Assembly: GCA_029865385.1 (NCBI GenBank)
Contig: JAOUGX010000019.1
Span: 1 to 46,591, forward strand
Direction of reading: 5' to 3'
DNA length: 46,591 nucleotides
Origin: Gammaproteobacteria bacterium
GTDB taxonomy: Bacteria; Pseudomonadota; Gammaproteobacteria; Steroidobacterales; Woeseiaceae
The translations under genes and the position numbers were made by a program. The notes beneath the pieces are model-generated. The model saw nothing but the letters and a program-made list of their open reading frames with translations, was not told the origin of the DNA and searched no databases. Shown piece by piece: positions 7,157 through 14,998 of the stretch; within the stretch, counting starts at the first letter, position 1; each line of letters opens with the position of its first letter.

Positions 7157-8107
7157 ATGAAGAAAGCAGGTGGTCATCGTAACTTTGGTTACGGCAAACA
7201 GATGGAATGGGCCGGCAAGCAGGCGCTGCGGGATCAGTACGGCAATGGACACTATGGGACAGTCACCGGTCACACCGAGCGCTGGCGACGGTTCGTTACC
7301 TGGTGTCGCGACGAGCGCGGTATATGCGATGCACGGGCGGTTGATAGTGATGTTGTTCAGGACTACGGACAATCACTCAGGGACAAGGTCGATGCCGGCA
7401 TGTCCCCGGCCTACGCACAGAACTTGTTGTCGTCGGTCAACGTGGTGCTGGAAGCGATGCGCGACGATCGGCAGATTCGCGTTGCGCCAGTCGAGTTTGT
7501 CGGCCAACGATCACGAATACGAACCGAGCAGCCGGCGGGTCTCGATCAAAAGGTCGTGCGCCAGTGTGCCGATCAACTGCGCCAGAACGGGCACGAACGG
7601 GTCGCGGCCACCGTCGAAGTCGCCCGGGCACTGGGGCTGCGTCTCAAGGAAGCCTCCCTGCTTAATGCACGGGTCGCGTTGGGGCAGGTCAAGAGACACG
7701 GTGCGGTCAATATCACGGCCGGCACCAAAGGCGGCCGGGGCAATCGGGTGGATCGCTGGGTCCCGGTCTCGGGCGCCGCGATTGGATGCCTGGTGCGAGC
7801 GGCCAGGGCTCAGGGATCGGGACGTAATCTTATTCCGTCCCACCTCACCTGGAAACAGTGGTACTCGCACATCCATCATGTCTGGGCCTCGGTCAGAGAT
7901 GAATTCGGCCTGAAGAAGATTCATGACCTGCGCGCCGCTTACGCCTGCGAGCGCTACAAGCAGTTGACTGGGTCAGTCGCGCCGGTAATGGCTAGCAGGC
8001 AGTTAGCCGATCGCAATACAGATCGTGCGGCACGACAGACCATCGCACAGGAACTCGGCCATGCACGCATTGAGGCGATCGCCTCCTACATCGGCGGTGC
8101 CCGATGA
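7157..8107 (+). CDS. Tyrosine recombinase, Integrase_1-type
   Basis: Site-specific recombinase of 316 residues, of the type often called integrase domain-containing protein in mobile islands. A core-binding region (about 25-110, with HTERWRRFVTWCRDERG) precedes the catalytic domain. Counting from this ATG, the catalytic set is Arg162 (GLRLKEASLL), Lys191 (GTKGGRGN), His256 and Arg259 (IHDLRAAYACERY), His302 (ELGHARIEAIASYIG) and Tyr311. All are present, so it should be active. The ATG at 7157 is chosen because GAGGAG lies seven bases before it; an earlier in-frame ATG at 7124 lacks one. It overlaps the next gene by ATGA. Confidence 0.8.
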   Translation: MKKAGGHRNFGYGKQMEWAGKQALRDQYGNGHYGTVTGHTERWRRFVTWCRDERGICDARAVDSDVVQDYGQSLRDKVDAGMSPAYAQNLLSSVNVVLEAMRDDRQIRVAPVEFVGQRSRIRTEQPAGLDQKVVRQCADQLRQNGHERVAATVEVARALGLRLKEASLLNARVALGQVKRHGAVNITAGTKGGRGNRVDRWVPVSGAAIGCLVRAARAQGSGRNLIPSHLTWKQWYSHIHHVWASVRDEFGLKKIHDLRAAYACERYKQLTGSVAPVMASRQLADRNTDRAARQTIAQELGHARIEAIASYIGGAR

Positions 8108-8502
8108 GCCGGCCGGCAAATCAACGGGCAGCAGCGCGCATCGCCCGGTCGCTGCTGGCAAAACGATTGCCAGGATCAAGACGCGGCACGCTGCGCCAGC
8201 ATCTTGCCCGAAGCGGATACATCGCCCAGACCATCTGGCGCCGTTGGCAGGTCGGTCCCTACCAATGGCAATTGAAGCACCTGCGTTGGTATCTGGTGGA
8301 ACGCACTAATGAGCATGCCAGCGGTACGCGTTACCGGCACTGGCTGACCGTGCGGTTATTGGTCCTTGCGCTTGATCACGACGGCTGGATCGAGCGGCTG
8401 GACGGGCCGTGGGTCAGGCCGAACGGTGAGCGTGGTGCGCTCAAAGCCGGCCGGCCGGCGCTTGAGCCGATCCCGCCGGCGAATCGAGGCGCGGGTCAAT
8501 GA
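8104..8502 (+). CDS. Unknown small basic protein of the recombinase operon
   Basis: I do not recognise this 132-residue protein. It is rich in Arg and Trp (for example YIAQTIWRRWQ, PYQWQLKHLRWYL, RHWLTVRLLVLAL) and looks mostly helical with a nucleic-acid-friendly charge. It has no signal peptide or membrane segment. It starts in the ATGA overlap with the upstream recombinase and ends in another ATGA overlap with the next gene, so all three are translated together. Context suggests a DNA-binding or core-binding partner of the recombinase; that is inference. Confidence 0.65.
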   Translation: MSRPANQRAAARIARSLLAKRLPGSRRGTLRQHLARSGYIAQTIWRRWQVGPYQWQLKHLRWYLVERTNEHASGTRYRHWLTVRLLVLALDHDGWIERLDGPWVRPNGERGALKAGRPALEPIPPANRGAGQ

Positions 8503-8876
8503 CTAGCAAACTAACAGACCGGGGAATGTCAGCAACGCGGGCTCTTCTGCCGCGATTCATTCGTCTGCGCGACGCGCCCTATTACCTCGGTATGGATCGT
8601 AATCGCTTCAATGCCGAGGTTCGGCAATGCCTCACAAGTATTCCTATCGGTCGGCAGGGTATCGCCTTCGACCGCCTTGAACTGGACGCCTGGGTGGAGG
8701 ACTATGTCTCCCGCAACGGGCGTCCCGCCAAAAGGAGCAAGATATGGGACGCAGAAGATCACCGGGCCTCTACAGACGAGGCCACAACTGGTGGATTGAC
8801 AAGAAAATCAAAGGATACGGAAGATTGGCGGAAAGCTGTGGCACGACTAACCTCGCGGAGGCGGAACACTACCTAG
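8499..8876 (+). CDS. AlpA/Xis-like helix-turn-helix protein
   Basis: A 125-residue protein with a MerR/AlpA-type winged helix near the N-terminus (about 18-70: PRFIRLRDAPYYLGMDRNRF, then EVRQCLTSIPIGRQGIAFDR, LELDAWVEDYVSRNGRP). This is the layout of excisionase-like recombination directionality factors. The tail is polar and low in complexity. The last 133 bases overlap the start of the following integrase in another frame, so the tail and the integrase N-terminus are encoded by the same DNA. Likely role: control of integration versus excision, or of transcription of the operon (inferred). Confidence 0.68.
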   Translation: MTSKLTDRGMSATRALLPRFIRLRDAPYYLGMDRNRFNAEVRQCLTSIPIGRQGIAFDRLELDAWVEDYVSRNGRPAKRSKIWDAEDHRASTDEATTGGLTRKSKDTEDWRKAVARLTSRRRNTT

Positions 8877-9874
8877 CGTTCCGCTTGAACGAGATTCGCA
8901 ATGCCATGGTCTACGGCATTCGACCGACACGGACGTTTCAGCAAGCAGCCATAAAGTATCTCGATGAGAACCAGCACAAGAAGAGTACCGAGAGATACAT
9001 TCACGCCTTCGATCGAGCCATGCCCCACATCGGGGATCTCCGGCTCGATCGTATTCACAACGATACGCTCGCGAAGTACCGGAGGTCCCGTCGCTCGGAC
9101 GGTGTCTCAGCCGGTACCATCAATAAAGAGTTGAGCTGTGTTCGACGGATACTGAATCTCGCCGCGAGGGTGTGGCGACACGACAATGGCATGTCGTGGC
9201 TGGACGTGCCGCCACTGATTGAGATGGAACAGGGACCAGCAAGAAAGCCTTATCCTCTAAGCTGGGAAGAGCAGGATAGCTTGTTCAAGGAGTTACCGGC
9301 ACACCTACAGCGTATCGCCTTGTACAAGGTGAATACCGGCTGCAGGAAACAGGAAGTGTGTCAGCTCAGATGGAACTGGGAAGTGCAGGTGCCCGAGCTT
9401 GGCACAAGTGTGTTTATTCTGCCAAGCAACGACGAGTTCCAGACCAAGAACAGTCAGGAACGAGTCGTTGTGCTCAACTCTATTGCGCGACGTGTTGTCG
9501 ACGAGCAACGGGGCAAGCATCGAGAATTCGTTTTCACTTACCGGGGAAACCCGAGGAAAACCATTCTCAACTCCGGGTGGAAACGGGCCAGGCTGCGTGC
9601 CGGTCTGCCGAATGTCAGGGTGCATGACTTACGTCATACATTTGGGCATAGGCTCCGCGCGGCTGGTGTGAGCTTTGAAGATCGTCAAGACTTATTGGGA
9701 CACAAGTCCGAACGAATGACGACGCATTACTCAGCGCCGGATATTGCTCGGCTCATCGAGGCGGCCGAACGTATATGCACTCGACGACCTAACACCGTGC
9801 TGCGCGTTGCCCGTCCCACAAATCTCCCACAATTTGAGAATCAAACGAAAACGGTACAGGAGGGCCGTTCGTAA
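8744..9874 (+). CDS. Tyrosine recombinase, tRNA-targeting island integrase
   Basis: A 376-residue phage-type integrase. The N-terminal arm (MGRRRSPGLYRRGHNWWIDK) is followed by a SAM-like core-binding domain (about 62-150) and the catalytic domain with Arg201 (NTGCRKQEVCQLRW), Lys235, His294 and Arg297 (VHDLRHTFGHRLR), His320 (DLLGHKSERM) and Tyr329 (THYSAPD). The full catalytic set is present. AAAGGAG seven bases before the ATG confirms the start despite the overlap with the upstream gene. The stop lies 24 bases from the 3' end of a tRNA-Arg gene, so that tRNA is the probable attachment site. The C-terminal 40 residues are unstructured. Confidence 0.9.
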   Translation: MGRRRSPGLYRRGHNWWIDKKIKGYGRLAESCGTTNLAEAEHYLAFRLNEIRNAMVYGIRPTRTFQQAAIKYLDENQHKKSTERYIHAFDRAMPHIGDLRLDRIHNDTLAKYRRSRRSDGVSAGTINKELSCVRRILNLAARVWRHDNGMSWLDVPPLIEMEQGPARKPYPLSWEEQDSLFKELPAHLQRIALYKVNTGCRKQEVCQLRWNWEVQVPELGTSVFILPSNDEFQTKNSQERVVVLNSIARRVVDEQRGKHREFVFTYRGNPRKTILNSGWKRARLRAGLPNVRVHDLRHTFGHRLRAAGVSFEDRQDLLGHKSERMTTHYSAPDIARLIEAAERICTRRPNTVLRVARPTNLPQFENQTKTVQEGRS

Positions 9875-9898
9875 CCATCTGAAGAAAAAGGGGAAAAA

Positions 9899-9921
9899 TG
9901 GCGCGCCCGACAGGATTCGAA
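9899..9921. other. Candidate attachment site: 3' end of tRNA-Arg
   Basis: The tRNA 3' acceptor and T-arm sequence (reverse strand, ending in an encoded CCA) is the usual crossover region for integrases next to tRNA genes. I could not find a second copy to the left within the window, so the other junction is missing, diverged or outside. Confidence 0.4.
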
Positions 9922-9975
9922 CCTGTGACCCCTGCCTTCGGAGGGCAGTACTCTATCCAGCTGAGCTACGGGCGC
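9899..9975 (-). tRNA. tRNA-Arg (anticodon CCG)
   Basis: Reverse-strand cloverleaf. Acceptor GCGCCCG pairs with CGGGCGC. The D arm is GCTCAGCTGGATAGAGT. Anticodon stem CTGCC/GGCAG encloses loop CTCCGAA with anticodon CCG at positions 34-36. The T arm has the GGTTCGAATCC loop. CCA is encoded. A run TTTTTCCCCTTTTT follows the 3' end and may terminate the transcript. It reads CGG codons. Confidence 0.95.
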
Positions 9976-10032
9976 TGACTTTATTGTTCTGATCTATTGT
10001 ATCTGGCCTTTCGCAATGTGCTCACTCAAAAG

Positions 10033-10057
10033 GTCGCCTGCAATGCAGGCTCCTACA
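10033..10057. repeat. REP-like palindromic element, copy 1
   Basis: A 25-base unit identical to the one at 11188-11212. It has the core palindrome GCCTGCA-A-TGCAGGC, flanked on one side by TCCTACA (TGTAGGA on the other strand). The GTAG-like head beside a hairpin is the structure of REP elements moved by RAYT transposases. No RAYT gene is in the window. Confidence 0.6.
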
Positions 10058-10161
10058 GATCCGGCCACTCGCCGGTAGGTTCCGACAAATTGTATCGCTG
10101 CATACGGCCGTAGGTACATCTTCGGAGTCGGGTTGATTAGAGCGATTGCTACAATGTGAGC

Positions 10162-11181
10162 ATGAAAGCCATGCTACTCGAGCAGCTTGTTTCGGTCGAC
10201 TCCTGTGATCGTCCCTTGCGCGAAGCAGACATTCCAAAGCCTGTGCCTCGCGCCGGTGAGATCTGCATCGCGGTATCTGCCTGCGGCGTCTGTCACACCG
10301 AACTCGACGAGATCGAGGGTCGAACGGCGCCACCCAGCTTGCCCGTCGTTCCCGGTCACGAAGTGGTCGGCCGGGTCGACAGTGTCGGCGCATCAGCGAA
10401 ACGTTTTCAACCGGGCGATCGGGTCGGTGTCGGCTGGATTCATTCGTCGGATGGAAGCGATGGAGAAAACCTGAGCGGCAAATTCGTGGCCACCGGCCGC
10501 GACGTGAACGGCGGTTATGCCGAGTTCATGACCGTCAACGAAAACTACGCCTACCCGATTCCGCATCTATTCAGCGATGAAGAAGCGGCGCCGTTGCTAT
10601 GCGCCGGCGCGATTGGCTACCGGGCACTTCGTCTCTGCGCGCTGCAGAATGGCGACCGCCTCGGCCTGAGCGGATTCGGCGGCTCGGCGCATATCGTGCT
10701 GCAACTTGCCCGGCATCTGTATCCGAAAAGTGAAATTTACGTTTTCGCGCGGGACGCGGAAAGTCGGAAATTCGCCACCGAACTGGGTGCCGACTGGGCC
10801 GGCGCTATCGAGTCACGCTCGCCCGCAATGCTTAATGCGATTATCGACACGACGCCGGCATGGACACCGCTCGTGTCGGCGCTTGCCAATCTCGCACCCG
10901 GCGGTCGCCTCGTTATCAATGCGATACGAAAGGAAGACGCGGACAAGTCGGCGCTCCTGAAGCTGTCTTATCACGAGCATCTGTGGATGGAACGTGAAAT
11001 CAAATCGGTCGCAAACATTACTCGCCAGGACATCGCCGAATTCCTGCCGCTCGCTGCAGAGATTCCGATTCGGCCGGAAATCAGAGTCTACGCGCTTGCG
11101 GATGCCAATGAGGCGTTGGTGTCGTTGAAACGAGAATCGGTGCGAGGGGCGAAGGTGTTGAAAATCGGTTCCGGTTTGTAG
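10162..11181 (+). CDS. Zinc-type alcohol dehydrogenase without structural-zinc cysteines
   Basis: A medium-chain dehydrogenase/reductase of 339 residues. The catalytic zinc ligands are in place: Cys44 (CGVCHTEL), His66 with Glu67 (PGHEV) and Cys147 (LLCAGAIGYRAL). The dinucleotide-binding motif is GLSGFGGSAHIVLQLA. In most relatives the loop after GWI carries four cysteines for a structural zinc. Here that loop (WIHSSDGSDGENLSGKF, about 94-109) has none; Ser and Asp occupy it. The ATG at 10162 is preferred to a GTG six bases upstream. Substrate unknown; it converges on an MDR gene across a REP-like palindrome. Confidence 0.82.
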   Translation: MKAMLLEQLVSVDSCDRPLREADIPKPVPRAGEICIAVSACGVCHTELDEIEGRTAPPSLPVVPGHEVVGRVDSVGASAKRFQPGDRVGVGWIHSSDGSDGENLSGKFVATGRDVNGGYAEFMTVNENYAYPIPHLFSDEEAAPLLCAGAIGYRALRLCALQNGDRLGLSGFGGSAHIVLQLARHLYPKSEIYVFARDAESRKFATELGADWAGAIESRSPAMLNAIIDTTPAWTPLVSALANLAPGGRLVINAIRKEDADKSALLKLSYHEHLWMEREIKSVANITRQDIAEFLPLAAEIPIRPEIRVYALADANEALVSLKRESVRGAKVLKIGSGL

Positions 11182-11187
11182 TTCGCT

Positions 11188-11212
11188 GTCGCCTGCAATG
11201 CAGGCTCCTACA
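11188..11212. repeat. REP-like palindromic element, copy 2
   Basis: Identical to 10033-10057. It sits between two convergent genes and overlaps the stop codon of the reverse-strand gene (11208-11210). The palindrome could act as a two-way transcription end. Confidence 0.6.
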
Positions 11213-12200
11213 ACACCACCATAAGCTTTCCGGTATTGCCGCCGGTGAACAAGAGGTTGATACCTTCGATTGCGCTCTCCAGGCCCTGTAGTTTGTGCGC
11301 ACGGTATTTGAGCTTGCCCGCCATGAAGTACGCCGAAAGCTTAGCGGTCATCGCCGGCACCTTGTCCCAGTGATCGGGCATCGTGAAACCCTGGATGGTC
11401 AGCCGCTTGCGGATGATGTTCAGCCAGTTCGGACCGGGTGACGGTTTGTCGGTGTTGTAGTCGGCGATCATGCCACAAACGATGATGCGCCCATGCGCGT
11501 TCATGCGACCGAACACGATGTGCTGCACCGGGCCTCCCGTGTTTTCGAAATAGATATCGACGCCGTCGGGCGTTGCGCCACGCAATTGTTTTGCGAGGTC
11601 TTCGGATCTGTAGTTGATTGCCTTGTCGAATCCGAGCTCGTCTTCCAACCAGCGGCATTTGTCATCGGTACCCGCCGTACCGATCACATGCAGGCCTTCC
11701 GCTTTCGCAATCTGGCCGACCATCGAACCGACCGAGCCGGCGGCGCCGGATACGACCAGCGTCTCGCCGGCTTTCGGCTTGCCGATCTCGACCAGTCCCT
11801 GGTATGCGGTCAATCCCGGCAGGGCCAGCACGCACAACACGGCTTCCGCCGGGATTTCGGGCGGCAACTTGTGCAGCCCCTGGCCGTTACTCACAGCGTA
11901 TTCCGTCCAGCCGATCAGTCCGGATACGCGCGTGCCGACGGGAAACTTCTCGTTTTTCGATTCGACCACTTCGGCGACGCCGCTCGATCGCATCACATCG
12001 CCCAGCGCAACCGGCGGTATGTAGCTTCCGGTGTCCGCCGACATCCAGCCCTTCATCGCCGGATCCAGTGACATGTGCGTCTGCTTCAAAAGCAGCTGCC
12101 CGTCTTCGAGCGGCGCTGTTTCCAGTGTCACCGTTTCAAATACATCCGGCGTGATGTGAATGTCCGGCCGCTTGACCAGCTTGATAGCTTTATATTTCAC
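11208..12200 (-). CDS. NADP-dependent oxidoreductase, PTGR1/CurA-like MDR
   Basis: A zinc-free medium-chain reductase of the leukotriene B4 dehydrogenase type, which reduces alpha,beta-unsaturated carbonyls with NADPH. Landmarks: N-terminal TRX-like motif SLDPAMKGWMS, nucleotide-binding GAAGSVGSMVGQIAK, IYFENTGG, and C-terminal GNTGKLMV, all usual for the family. The GTG at 12200 (VKYKAIKLVKRP) is chosen because it has GGGAA upstream and gives the normal length of about 330 residues. A longer frame reaches back into the preceding gene. It lies 40 bases behind the molybdenum hydroxylase large-subunit gene on the same strand, so it is probably the third gene of that operon. Confidence 0.85.
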   Translation of the reverse strand: MKYKAIKLVKRPDIHITPDVFETVTLETAPLEDGQLLLKQTHMSLDPAMKGWMSADTGSYIPPVALGDVMRSSGVAEVVESKNEKFPVGTRVSGLIGWTEYAVSNGQGLHKLPPEIPAEAVLCVLALPGLTAYQGLVEIGKPKAGETLVVSGAAGSVGSMVGQIAKAEGLHVIGTAGTDDKCRWLEDELGFDKAINYRSEDLAKQLRGATPDGVDIYFENTGGPVQHIVFGRMNAHGRIIVCGMIADYNTDKPSPGPNWLNIIRKRLTIQGFTMPDHWDKVPAMTAKLSAYFMAGKLKYRAHKLQGLESAIEGINLLFTGGNTGKLMVVL

Positions 12201-12240
12201 GTAATTCCCGTTGTTGTTATTGAGTGCTGGACCAATCGCG

Positions 12241-14505
12241 TCACAGGCGTATCGGAAGATCCCTGATGCGCTTGCCGGTCGCCGCAAAGATCGCGTTGCC
12301 TATTGCGGGCGGCACCGCAATCAGCGGGGGTTCGCCCATGCCGGTCGGAAATTCCGTGCTTTCCATGAAACGGATGTCGAGTTCCGGCACATCGGCCATT
12401 CGCAAAGGCGAATAGGTATCGAGATTACGATCCTTCACTTCACCGTTCTCGAATTGCGTGCCCTCGTGCAAGGCGAGGCTCAAACCCCACAAGGTGGCGC
12501 CTTCGGCCTGCGCCATCGCGCCATCGGGATGCACCACGGTGCCGCAGTCGATCGTCTGCCAGATTTTCCTGACCGTGACTTTCTTCGTTTTGCTGTCGAC
12601 GGCAACGTGCGCCACGCAGGCGGTCCAGGTCGGCATGTTGCGTTCCTGGCCGTGACTCACCGCAACGCCCATGCCCTCGCCGGCCGGCAGCTTCTTTCCC
12701 CAGCCGGAGCGTTCCGCGACATCCCTGAGCGCCGCGGCGAGGCGCAATGCACCGCCCACCGAATTGGGCGCGCTGCCCGCGTTCTTGCCCGCCGCGTCCA
12801 GTCGCGCAAGCCGAAACGCAACAGGATCTTCGCCGCTCAATGCGGCGACCTCGTCCATGAAGCTCTCGACACCCCAGCCCATCCAGCCGGAGCCGACGGC
12901 ACGCAGCCAGCCCGGCAGGAAGGTTTTCTGCGCCAGCTCGTTGTTGATAGCACGCACCCGATGCGCCGGCAGTGTGTACCAGTGATCGGCGCCGCTGATC
13001 GAAAACGGATCGAACTTGCCTTTGCCATCGATGCCGTCGCCAAGGAAACCGGGCGCCATCGCGAGCGTCGGCCAGCCGGCCGCGGCCGCATGTTCAATGC
13101 CTGTCAGCTTGCCGCTCTTGTCGAACGACGCATCGAATTTCGCGACCGACGCAGAACGCACGCAATCGAAGCGACTGTCCTCGGCTCGCGGGAACACCAG
13201 CTTGACCGGCCGACCGAGTTCGCGCGCGGCGAGCGCCGCCGGAATCATCTGGTCGCCGAACAGGCGCCGGCCGAAACCGCCGCCGAGATAGTACTGGTGA
13301 ATCATGATGTTCGCTTCCGCTACGCCGAGCGATTTGGCGAGCACAGGCACAATCAGCGATTGCCACTGGTTACCGGAGTGAATGTGGTACACGCCGTCGA
13401 CATACTCGACCAGTGCGTTCTGCGGTTCCAGCGTGAAATGCAACGCCGTGCTGGTGCGGTAAATCGCGCTGTGGTTTTTCGCCGCCGATGCGCGCGCCGC
13501 GGTGACATCGCCGTCGTTGACGACCAGCACACCGCTCGCCGGATCCGCCGCTATCTTCGCGCCTTCGGCCATGATGTCGGCCTCACTGACCTTTGCGGTC
13601 GGTCCAGCCTGCCAATCTATTTTGACGGCCTTCGCCGCTTTCATCGCGCTCGGGAAACTCTCGGCGATGACGACCGCCCAGCCCTGCAGGACTTCGCCCG
13701 GATCGGTCAGCCGCAGGGTTTGCAGGTAACCGGGAACGTCCCTGGCTGCGCTGTCATCGATCGACCCGATAGTGCTTCCATAGCGTGTCGGCGGAATCAT
13801 CGGGTGCGCGTACACCATGCCCGGTAATTCGGTATCGAGCCCGTAGACCGCTTTGCCATTCGACTTTTCCGGAACGTCGAGCGCCGCGCTCTTCCTGCCA
13901 ATGAGATCCCGATCGGCTGCCGGCTTGATCGGCATGGCCGCGAGTTCTTCGTCGGTAAAGCTGCGACTGATATCGCCTTTTGCGACAATATCGGCGAAGG
14001 AAATTTTCTTGTCCCCGGCGACAACGTTGCCACCGACCGCGCGGCAATCCGCCGCTTCGACACCGAGAAGCTTCGCACCCGCATCGATCAACACGGTTCG
14101 GCCGGCCGCGCCGGCCTGCGACAACATCGCGAACGAGGTAAAGACGGACCACGAACCACCGGTGACCATGTAGCCCCACTTCGGATCCGTATCGACGTGC
14201 CTGATCGAGACCCTGGACCAGTCGGCCCCGAGCTCATCGGCAACGATACGCGCGAGCGCCGTGCCAACGTGCTGGCCCATTTCCGCTTTGGCTATGTTGA
14301 TCAGTACTGCACCGCTGCTGTTTATCTCGAACCATACGGCGGGCGAAAAAATACGGCTCGCGCCCGACGCTGCAATTTCCTCCGCCGCTTGTTTGCGGCT
14401 GCAGCCCGGCAACACGGTGCCGAGACCCATCACCAGTCCGGTGCCGACGGTGCCGGCGAGAAACGTACGGCGACTGATTGGAATTTTTCGCTGTGGCATG
14501 ACCAT
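12241..14505 (-). CDS. Molybdopterin-binding subunit of an IorB-type hydroxylase
   Basis: Large subunit (754 residues) of a xanthine-oxidase-family molybdenum hydroxylase, close in layout to isoquinoline 1-oxidoreductase and bacterial aldehyde dehydrogenase IorB. A Tat signal (ISRRTFLAG) near the N-terminus precedes a cysteine in LPGCSRK, so it is exported folded and perhaps lipid-anchored. Cofactor-binding motifs include GGGFGRRLFGDQM, ALHFTLEPQNALVEY and GMGEPPLIAVPPAIGNAIF; the glutamate of GMGEPPL is the expected catalytic base. The ATG at 14505 has AGGGAGG just upstream; the reading frame runs further but overlaps the small subunit. It needs the 2Fe-2S subunit encoded immediately before it. 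Confidence 0.88.
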   Translation of the reverse strand: MVMPQRKIPISRRTFLAGTVGTGLVMGLGTVLPGCSRKQAAEEIAASGASRIFSPAVWFEINSSGAVLINIAKAEMGQHVGTALARIVADELGADWSRVSIRHVDTDPKWGYMVTGGSWSVFTSFAMLSQAGAAGRTVLIDAGAKLLGVEAADCRAVGGNVVAGDKKISFADIVAKGDISRSFTDEELAAMPIKPAADRDLIGRKSAALDVPEKSNGKAVYGLDTELPGMVYAHPMIPPTRYGSTIGSIDDSAARDVPGYLQTLRLTDPGEVLQGWAVVIAESFPSAMKAAKAVKIDWQAGPTAKVSEADIMAEGAKIAADPASGVLVVNDGDVTAARASAAKNHSAIYRTSTALHFTLEPQNALVEYVDGVYHIHSGNQWQSLIVPVLAKSLGVAEANIMIHQYYLGGGFGRRLFGDQMIPAALAARELGRPVKLVFPRAEDSRFDCVRSASVAKFDASFDKSGKLTGIEHAAAAGWPTLAMAPGFLGDGIDGKGKFDPFSISGADHWYTLPAHRVRAINNELAQKTFLPGWLRAVGSGWMGWGVESFMDEVAALSGEDPVAFRLARLDAAGKNAGSAPNSVGGALRLAAALRDVAERSGWGKKLPAGEGMGVAVSHGQERNMPTWTACVAHVAVDSKTKKVTVRKIWQTIDCGTVVHPDGAMAQAEGATLWGLSLALHEGTQFENGEVKDRNLDTYSPLRMADVPELDIRFMESTEFPTGMGEPPLIAVPPAIGNAIFAATGKRIRDLPIRL

Positions 14506-14507
14506 GA

Positions 14508-14966
14508 TTACACCTCCCTGCCTTTCGCCGCGCTCTTTATCGCACTGCGAATCCGCGAATACGCCATGCAGCGACAGAGATTGCCGTTCATCGCCTCGTT
14601 GATGTCCTTGTCGCCGGGCTCTGGTATGCGCGACAGCAGGTCCGCCGCCTGCATGATCTGCCCGGACTGGCAGTAGCCGCATTGCGGAACCTGCTCGTCG
14701 ACCCAGGCCGACTGCAAAGCCTTGCCTTCGGCCGAACTCAGTCCTTCGATCGTGGTAACGGAGCGATTCTCCGCCGTACTCAGCAGCGTGACGCAGGATC
14801 GAATCGCCGTACCATCCAGATGCACGGTACAAGCGCCGCATTGCGCAATGCCGCAACCGAATTTCGTGCCCTTCAACTTCATCTCGTCGCGGATAACCCA
14901 CAGAAGCGGAGTATCGGACGGACTCTCCGATGTAACGGTCTCGCCGTTCAATTGAAACTGAATCAC
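14508..14966 (-). CDS. 2Fe-2S subunit of the IorA-type hydroxylase
   Basis: Small subunit (152 residues) that passes electrons from the molybdenum site. Plant-type ferredoxin cluster: Cys38, 43, 46 and 58 (FGCGIAQCGACTVHLDG, RSC). Helical second-cluster domain: Cys96, 99, 131 and 133 (QCGYCQSGQ, LCRCMAYSRI). All eight ligands are present. The start is GTG with AGGGGGA upstream. The stop is two bases before the large-subunit ATG, so the two are coupled. The protein has no Tat signal and presumably travels with the large subunit. Confidence 0.92.
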   Translation of the reverse strand: MIQFQLNGETVTSESPSDTPLLWVIRDEMKLKGTKFGCGIAQCGACTVHLDGTAIRSCVTLLSTAENRSVTTIEGLSSAEGKALQSAWVDEQVPQCGYCQSGQIMQAADLLSRIPEPGDKDINEAMNGNLCRCMAYSRIRSAIKSAAKGREV

Positions 14967-14998
14967 GATTGTCCCCCTGAATTAGTAACGCTCGTTTC

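Noticed and set aside
9744-9992. Forward open frame running through the tRNA-Arg gene
   Set aside because: It lies inside the integrase and tRNA; the peptide segment that looks conserved is only translated tRNA sequence.
12211-13827. A 538-codon forward open frame opposite the molybdenum hydroxylase gene
   Set aside because: It is antisense to a well-supported gene with clear cofactor motifs. It has no domain-like sequence and owes its length to GC-rich codon structure.
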